Shown here in pieces: positions 58,193 to 64,000 of a DNA stretch of 64,000 bases. Each line of letters begins with the position of its first letter. Position 1 is the stretch's first letter. The position numbers and the translations under genes are program-made. The notes beneath the pieces were generated by a model that was given only the letters and a program-made list of their open reading frames with translations, did no database searches and had not been told where the DNA came from. This DNA comes from Unio delphinus (Eukaryota; Mollusca; Bivalvia; Unionida; Unionidae): positions 10,502,001 through 10,566,000 of the forward strand of contig JAQISU010000094.1 in the NCBI GenBank assembly GCA_029339505.1, given 5' to 3'.

Positions 58193-58760
58193 ATGAGTCG
58201 CTGCATCACCAGAGTTGTCCTACTTTTAATGCTGATAAGCGTGAGCATATATGTCACATAAGCTTCACCAGCACATTGTTGGCCGCCAAAAAACCAAAAA
58301 GTGTCGTACAAAAAGTTAATTCGAAATGGAAACGGTCGTAACGATTTCCTCTACCCTGCTGTATTTGACAATCATAACTGAAGTACCAGAGGTCGCCCTG
58401 AAGACACAATGTCTTGACCGTAGTCAGATAGACAGTTGTCCGGACCAGGTTCAGACGGGAGATGATGTCCATGTACATGCAAGATCAACATGTCCGTGGA
58501 TTTATAAAGTAGACCATAATCCACAGCGTTTTCCAGCCACTTTGCTTGTAGCTAAACCACTTTGCCAGTATTGTATTGGATCTAATGGTGACATGGAATG
58601 TCATCCGATAATCCATAGCATTCATGTTTTCTACCAAGGTGACTGCGTACAGGGATTTTACCGATACCACAAGCAGACACAAGAAATAACCACTGGATTC
58701 ACGTGCACTGGAAAAAGAACTCGTCAAGTACCAACTGATATTAATGATTTGTATACATGA
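58193..58760 (+). pseudogene. IL17-like: IL-17-like paralogue, disrupted
   Basis: The frame from the ATG at 58193 gives a signal-like start (TRVVLLLMLISVSIY) and meets TAA at 58259-58261. The same frame then continues with sequence that parallels the N-terminal half of the intact gene (VSYKKLIRNG and FLYPAVFDN) to a stop near 58383. The IL-17 domain itself is in the next frame (58326-58760 open): ARSTCPWIY, DHNPQRFPA, AKPLCQYCIGSNG, CVQGFYRYHK and GFTCTG. So at least one nonsense change and one shift separate the parts. A 3' splice-like CATTTTCAG precedes the ATG, as in the intact gene. An in-frame ATG at 58326 with a weakly hydrophobic start could give a shorter protein, which is the main alternative to a pseudogene. 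Confidence 0.75.
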
Positions 58761-59147
58761 TGATAACAACTTTCTAATGAAATCACTTGAGCAAATTACC
58801 TCCAAAGTTTTGTATTTTTGGAAGGGGTAGGTGGGGGATTATGGTTTCCATTAATATGTTGCAACAGTCGTGAACAATTCATATCTATGAAATGAAAAGA
58901 AAGCGAAATACGAAGCAGTACTGTCTAAGAATTAGAAATACCCATATCAAATACCTCCTTTCAGTGAACTATAAACGTAAGATAAAGAGTTATAGAGAAA
59001 TCGGCTAAATGTTCCTGTAAAGCAGATTATCTCATTCGTTCAATAGTCTAATCTCTGTATTTCTTCGCTAGCAAGCATATGAAACTTTTCTCCAACTATT
59101 TCAGAAGATACATACCAGGTCATCACGCAAACGTTTGATCATTATAG

Positions 59148-59592
59148 TGTAGAAACACTCAGTTTGATTATCATAGTGTATACGTTTGATTATCATATCG
59201 TATAACACTCCAGTTTGATCATCATAGTATAACATTCTAATTTGATTATTCCCTTGCATAAACACTCCAGTTTGATTATCGAAGCGTATAACACTCCAGT
59301 TTTATTATCATAGTGTATAACACTCTAGTTTGATTATCAAAGTGTATAACACTCCAGTTTGATCATCATAAAATATAACGCTTAAATTTGATTATTACCT
59401 TGTATAAACACTCCAGTTTGTGTATCATAATGTATAACAGGCCACTTTTTTATCATAGTGTATAACACTCCAGTTTGATTATCATAGTATATACATTTGA
59501 TTATCATAGCGTATAACACTCCAGTTTGATTACCATAGCGTATAAACACTCCAGTTTTATTATCATAGTGTATTAACACTTCAGTTTGATTG
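59148..59592. repeat. Minisatellite of about 29-30 bp
   Basis: About fifteen imperfect units of ACACTCCAGTTTGATTATCA followed by TAGTGTATA, with variable lengths. Confidence 0.85.
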
Positions 59593-59841
59593 TTAGGTCC
59601 AATTTGAGTTCAAAATGTAAACATGATATGTCATTAAGATTAATTGTCCAGTATTTCATTTCATTTGATGATTTTCTTATTATAAACAATAATTGATTAA
59701 GGGCCGGGGTGGATTAAGAATATTTGATTACTCTATTAATTTGACTTTTCTTTACTTCCTTAAACCTTACGATCATTTGATATTAAAACAAGCCCTGGTC
59801 AAGAAAGAAATTCATATGATATATCAGTACCACATAATAGT

Positions 59842-59842
59842 A

Positions 59843-59930
<88 letters not shown>

Positions 59931-59970
59931 GTGAGTGTGTGTGTGTATGTGTGTGTGTGTGTGTGTGCGT
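59842..59970. repeat. (AT)n(GT)n compound microsatellite
   Basis: An AT tract with one interruption, then a GT tract. Confidence 0.95.
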
Positions 59971-60334
59971 GTGTTACCCTCAAAGCATTATTCAAACGTT
60001 TGATATCTTAGATGCAGAGTGAGTGAACTACATTTGAAATACCTGTGCTCACAGAGTTTCGGTTATGTGACAAGATACAAATTTAATATATTTTGTTAAA
60101 TGGATACATGGAACTGAATGTAAAGGAAACCACACCATCTCGTAAAAGAGAAGATATCAAAGTTAACAGCTTAGAATAAGTTTTTATTTCAGTTTTTATT
60201 TCAGTTATTCTGAAGTCTAAATAAATGCGATTAGAAACCAATATTACTCTTACCAAAGCCAGCAGATCTTATTCTCTCATTTTCACTTGAAATGATCACT
60301 TAAGATGGTATGTGTTATCAATAGTAATATGCGT

Positions 60335-60860
60335 TACGATGCGATTAATCAATCTCTTATATACATTTTCATTGTTACTATGCGATTAATCAATCTCTTA
60401 TATGCATTATCATTGGTACTGAATACACATTTCAGTGTTAATATATGTTATTATATGATTAGCCAATACTGAATACACATTTTCATGGGTTATGTATGTT
60501 AGTATATGACTAGCCAATCTTGAATACACGTTGTCAATGGTATTATCTGTTACTTTATGATTAGTAAATCTTGAATACACATTTTCAATGGTATTATCTG
60601 TTACTTTCTGATTAGTAAATCTTGAATACACATTTGTAAGGGTAATATATGTTAATATATGAGTAGTTAATCTTGAATACACATTTTCAATGGTACTTTA
60701 GGTTACATGTGATTATTCAATTTTGAATACACATTTTCAACCATGCTATATGTTACCATATGATAGTCAATATTGAATACACATTTTCAATGGTACTTTA
60801 GGTTACATGTAATTATTCAATTTTGAATACACATTTTCAATCATGCTATCATGCTATATG
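60335..60860. repeat. Minisatellite of about 51 bp
   Basis: About nine units contain GAATACACATTTTCAATGG and then a TATTATATGTTAC-like part. Unit starts lie 48-51 bp apart between 60420 and 60823. Confidence 0.85.
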
Positions 60861-61424
60861 ATACAATATTATATCAGCTTCACCTACTCGAACATAGCGT
60901 GATTTGTGTATTTAATCTAAATTCCCAAATTCACTGTTTATATTATACACCTTATATACTTTAAAATTTTACCGCCTGCAATGCATGTATATTTCACCGT
61001 AATATCAAACATCGTGTTGATGGCTATAGAAATTACTTCAATAATCCATTGAAAACTCGCATTTTTTTATGACACAGTGAGTAATTAATAGTACATTCAT
61101 TTTGTGGAAAATGCAGATTTTAATCTCTGTAAGGTCATTAAGCTGTATAAACCCAGCCACTTATTCTGGTCGTTTACTTATTTCCGCGGCATGTACACGA
61201 GGACACTAATGTGATAATCCGAAAAGATTAATTTGTTGAAAGGGAAATGCAGCTTTTATATATATATATATGTATGTATACATGTGTGTGTGTCTCAGTT
61301 ACAAACGTTAAACATATATATAATTTTATAATATACACTTTACATGTATTATGTGCCGCTTACTATTTTAGATATTAGAACAACACCTTAACTTATCACT
61401 TTATATAATCCTGAATGATCCAAA

Positions 61425-61916
61425 CATCTTCGCTAGCCAAGGTTCCGATAACTCTATCTACACCTTGGCAGATCGAACAGCTATATCGGTGATTCGTCCA
61501 AGCGACATCTATTGAATTTTATGTCTTGCCTCCCTTGGTATGTAATTCCAACTACCCAATAGCATGGCGCATCGTACATCGGCCGAAAACGGTGGTAGCA
61601 ATTGACCTTTTAAAGCATATAATTTTTATGTTTAACATCGAAAGTATGAATATACCAGAGGGAAGCCATTACATGTCTGTTTGACTGAAAGATATTTGTA
61701 CAAACACGGACCCGCACTGGAAAAGTGACTCTTTATCAGTCCATTCAAGTTCTGTGATCCCCTTGTCTCGATCTCGTAGGAACAGTGTTCAAATCTGAAC
61801 ATAATCTGATTGGATGCTGGAGCTTGCGACCGCTTACACAGACCCGAATCAGAGAAATATCTACTCGTTATGTCAAGGTGTAAGTAGGGTAATCGGAACC
61901 TTGGCTAGCGAAGATG
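61425..61916. repeat. 490-bp fold-back (MITE-like) with about 44-bp inverted arms
   Basis: The arm CATCTTCGCTAGCCAAGGTT (61425 on) is matched by the reverse complement of sequence ending at 61916, with about four mismatches over 43 bases. Weaker similarity continues inward. No obvious flanking duplication is seen. The open frame at 61814-62167 begins inside it and is not recognised. Confidence 0.7.
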
Positions 61917-62625
61917 TGGTCCTAATAGCCCTTGATGTTCTTTCGCCAATTCTTTTCATTGATTGGCTCCGTGGAAAATTTCCTTATACCGCCTTCTTTT
62001 ATTGTCACCATCAACAATTTGTCACTATTTGTCCAACTTGGGGCATTGGAGAAAATAAAAAGGGTTATGTCTGTGGAATATGGCTAATTTACCCCACAGG
62101 AACTCGTTACAAAATAAAAATAAGGGTATCGGTCAGTATATATTTGGGATTCGGGGTGAGGGTTTGATATGGACCCATCTCTCTGCCAAGCTTGGTTTAA
62201 ATGTTGAGTTGTAGGAATTCAAGTGGTAAATATTACTGAACATTATTGTGTTACGTTAAAAAATTGTATAGTTAAATATGTATTGCATTCCGGCTGGTCA
62301 AGACAGTGCTAATTATATACATATAAGCCCAATATCTTTCGGACTGAAAATAATGTAGGGCAGACCAGTAAACGACATCCATCCAACAGAGAATCGCAAT
62401 GCCTATATATTTATCAATTAGGTCAGTACTGTTTAAGTGCAGAGCCGAAAATGACCTTGAAATAATTACACTGTAGTAGTGTTATCTAAGAAGGAAGTTT
62501 TGAACAACAATTCCCCATATCAGACCTCACACTCTGCACAAGTATGCTAATGGGTCAAGATTTACGTTACGGTGAAATACAAATTTCTTCTGATAGCTAA
62601 GTACGGTTTCCCTGTTTGTCTAATG

Positions 62626-63195
62626 TTGTACATTGTGACATGTACATAGGCCTACATAAAACGAGTTTACAGACCTATTGAAAGAGTATACCGCAATACT
62701 CCATTGGACTATACGTAAACTGTTACAACATATACATAAAGGAAAATTTACCATGACCATTCATCCCTCCATCTAACCTTCCATGCCTATATCTTCCTAC
62801 CTACAGAGATACCTACCTACACATTTCCATACATACAGTTCAGTTTAACATGTATACACTGACCAAACATTCATTATTCAATATGTATTTTACATATTTT
62901 TCCTTTCTATTTAAAGATTTTACTTATATTTTTTTAAACATTTTCTGACCGCTTCGGCGGCTTCACCCGGATGCGGTAGTCCGCAGGTTCGAACAAAAGC
63001 TAGCACCAAAGAAAAATGCTAGCAGCTTCCTCGTTTAGCATTAAGAGGTTAGTGTTAGGACTGGATGACCTGGTATCTTGATAATGTGACTAGGTGGTAC
63101 ATGATGCTACATGTCTGAGCGCTAGACATCACTATAAACTGCCACATTGCAGACATCGTAGATATATGATTGGAGCTACAGTAAAATTCAAAATA

Positions 63196-63200
<5 letters not shown>
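62626..63200 (+). repeat. 575-bp dispersed repeat with tRNA-related SINE 3' half, copy 2
   Basis: Nearly identical to 125-700. Differences are a few substitutions and a TA insertion next to the AC tail. It is followed by AC and AT microsatellites, as in copy 1. Confidence 0.85.
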
Positions 63201-63361
<161 letters not shown>

Positions 63362-63926
63362 CTATTCTCTTGACCAAAGAAGATGTTTATGTTTCCATAA
63401 GTGGATGACTGTTTGTTTACATACAAAAAAGAACGTTTTACCTGCAAATGTTGATTATTTATCAATTTATTACATCTTTGGAACTCTAGTACCTGTTGTA
63501 TCTGACCCTTGTGGTCGGTATTTTCATGTCCCTCAAATTCTACAAAAACACAGAGGCAATCAGACATTCGTTCAGTTTCAAATGACACGGTTGCAGTTAA
63601 ACAAAATATCTTATGGGTTATTTTTCATTTTCTTAAAATCCACATGAAAATACACATGAACTCGCATGCAAAGAAATCTTTTGAAGGATGGTATTTGTCG
63701 CGATAATACAGTTCTTATCGCCTCAACGCACATGTATTGCCACTATATCAATTACGTAATTATTGTTTTAGTACTTGGCCTTAATAGACTTTGAAATTAA
63801 CATACCATATCAACAGTTTAATTTTCCAAAAGAAGTTTTGAATAATAATTCTCAATGTCAAACCACAAGAAAAACATTCATTGAGATGAAACTTATTTAT
63901 AAACTAAATGCTAAAAAAAGAAACAA

Positions 63927-63931
<5 letters not shown>

Positions 63932-64000
<69 letters not shown>
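63932..64000. repeat. (GT)n(GA)n microsatellite, cut by the window end
   Basis: A GT tract runs into a GA tract that continues past the window. Confidence 0.95.

Overview
The window looks like nuclear DNA of an invertebrate, most likely a mollusc and probably a bivalve. It is AT-rich, full of dinucleotide microsatellites and tRNA-headed SINEs, and it carries IL-17-like cytokine genes of the invertebrate type. The species cannot be read from the sequence.

The most information-rich part is 1916-17191, a complete 15.3-kb Maverick/Polinton (adintovirus-like) element. It has about 330-bp terminal inverted repeats that start AG, and a 5-bp target duplication TAATA. It encodes the whole expected virus-like set. 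Leftward, upstream to downstream, run a charged 307-aa protein, a small basic virion-type protein, the double-jelly-roll major capsid protein, a hydrophobic pVI/pX-like minor protein, a broken adenain-type protease, a fibre-like repeat protein, a two-helix membrane protein and a beta-rich minor capsid/penton-like protein. The middle holds a NUMOD/HNH endonuclease, a small overlapping ORF and a Cys-rich zinc protein. Rightward lies a protein-primed DNA polymerase B joined to an SF1 helicase and a C-terminal HNH-like module, then (leftward) a retroviral-type integrase and a zinc-ribbon/phospholipase A2-like protein, and last (rightward) the FtsK/A32-type packaging ATPase, whose 3' end runs into the right terminal repeat.

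The capsid, minor capsid, fibre and ATPase frames are open. Polymerase, integrase, protease and PLA2 frames are broken, mostly by single-base changes at homopolymers, so the copy is either a decayed provirus or has homopolymer assembly errors. The element shows compact regulation: an 11-base motif repeated 19-23 nt before three leftward start codons, recurrent palindromes in the short intergenic gaps, and two tandem 128-bp repeats upstream of the leftward structural block, each with a hairpin whose arms differ by compensatory changes.

From 17192 to 64000 is host DNA. It holds one intact IL-17-like gene (35411-35977), one disrupted paralogue (58193-58760) and a deleted relic (44091-44216), within diverged segmental duplications. 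The rest is SINEs, microsatellites, three minisatellites and a 575-bp direct repeat at both ends of the window. A group of unassigned leftward ORFs lies at 49860-51529. I see no rRNA, authentic tRNA or CRISPR.
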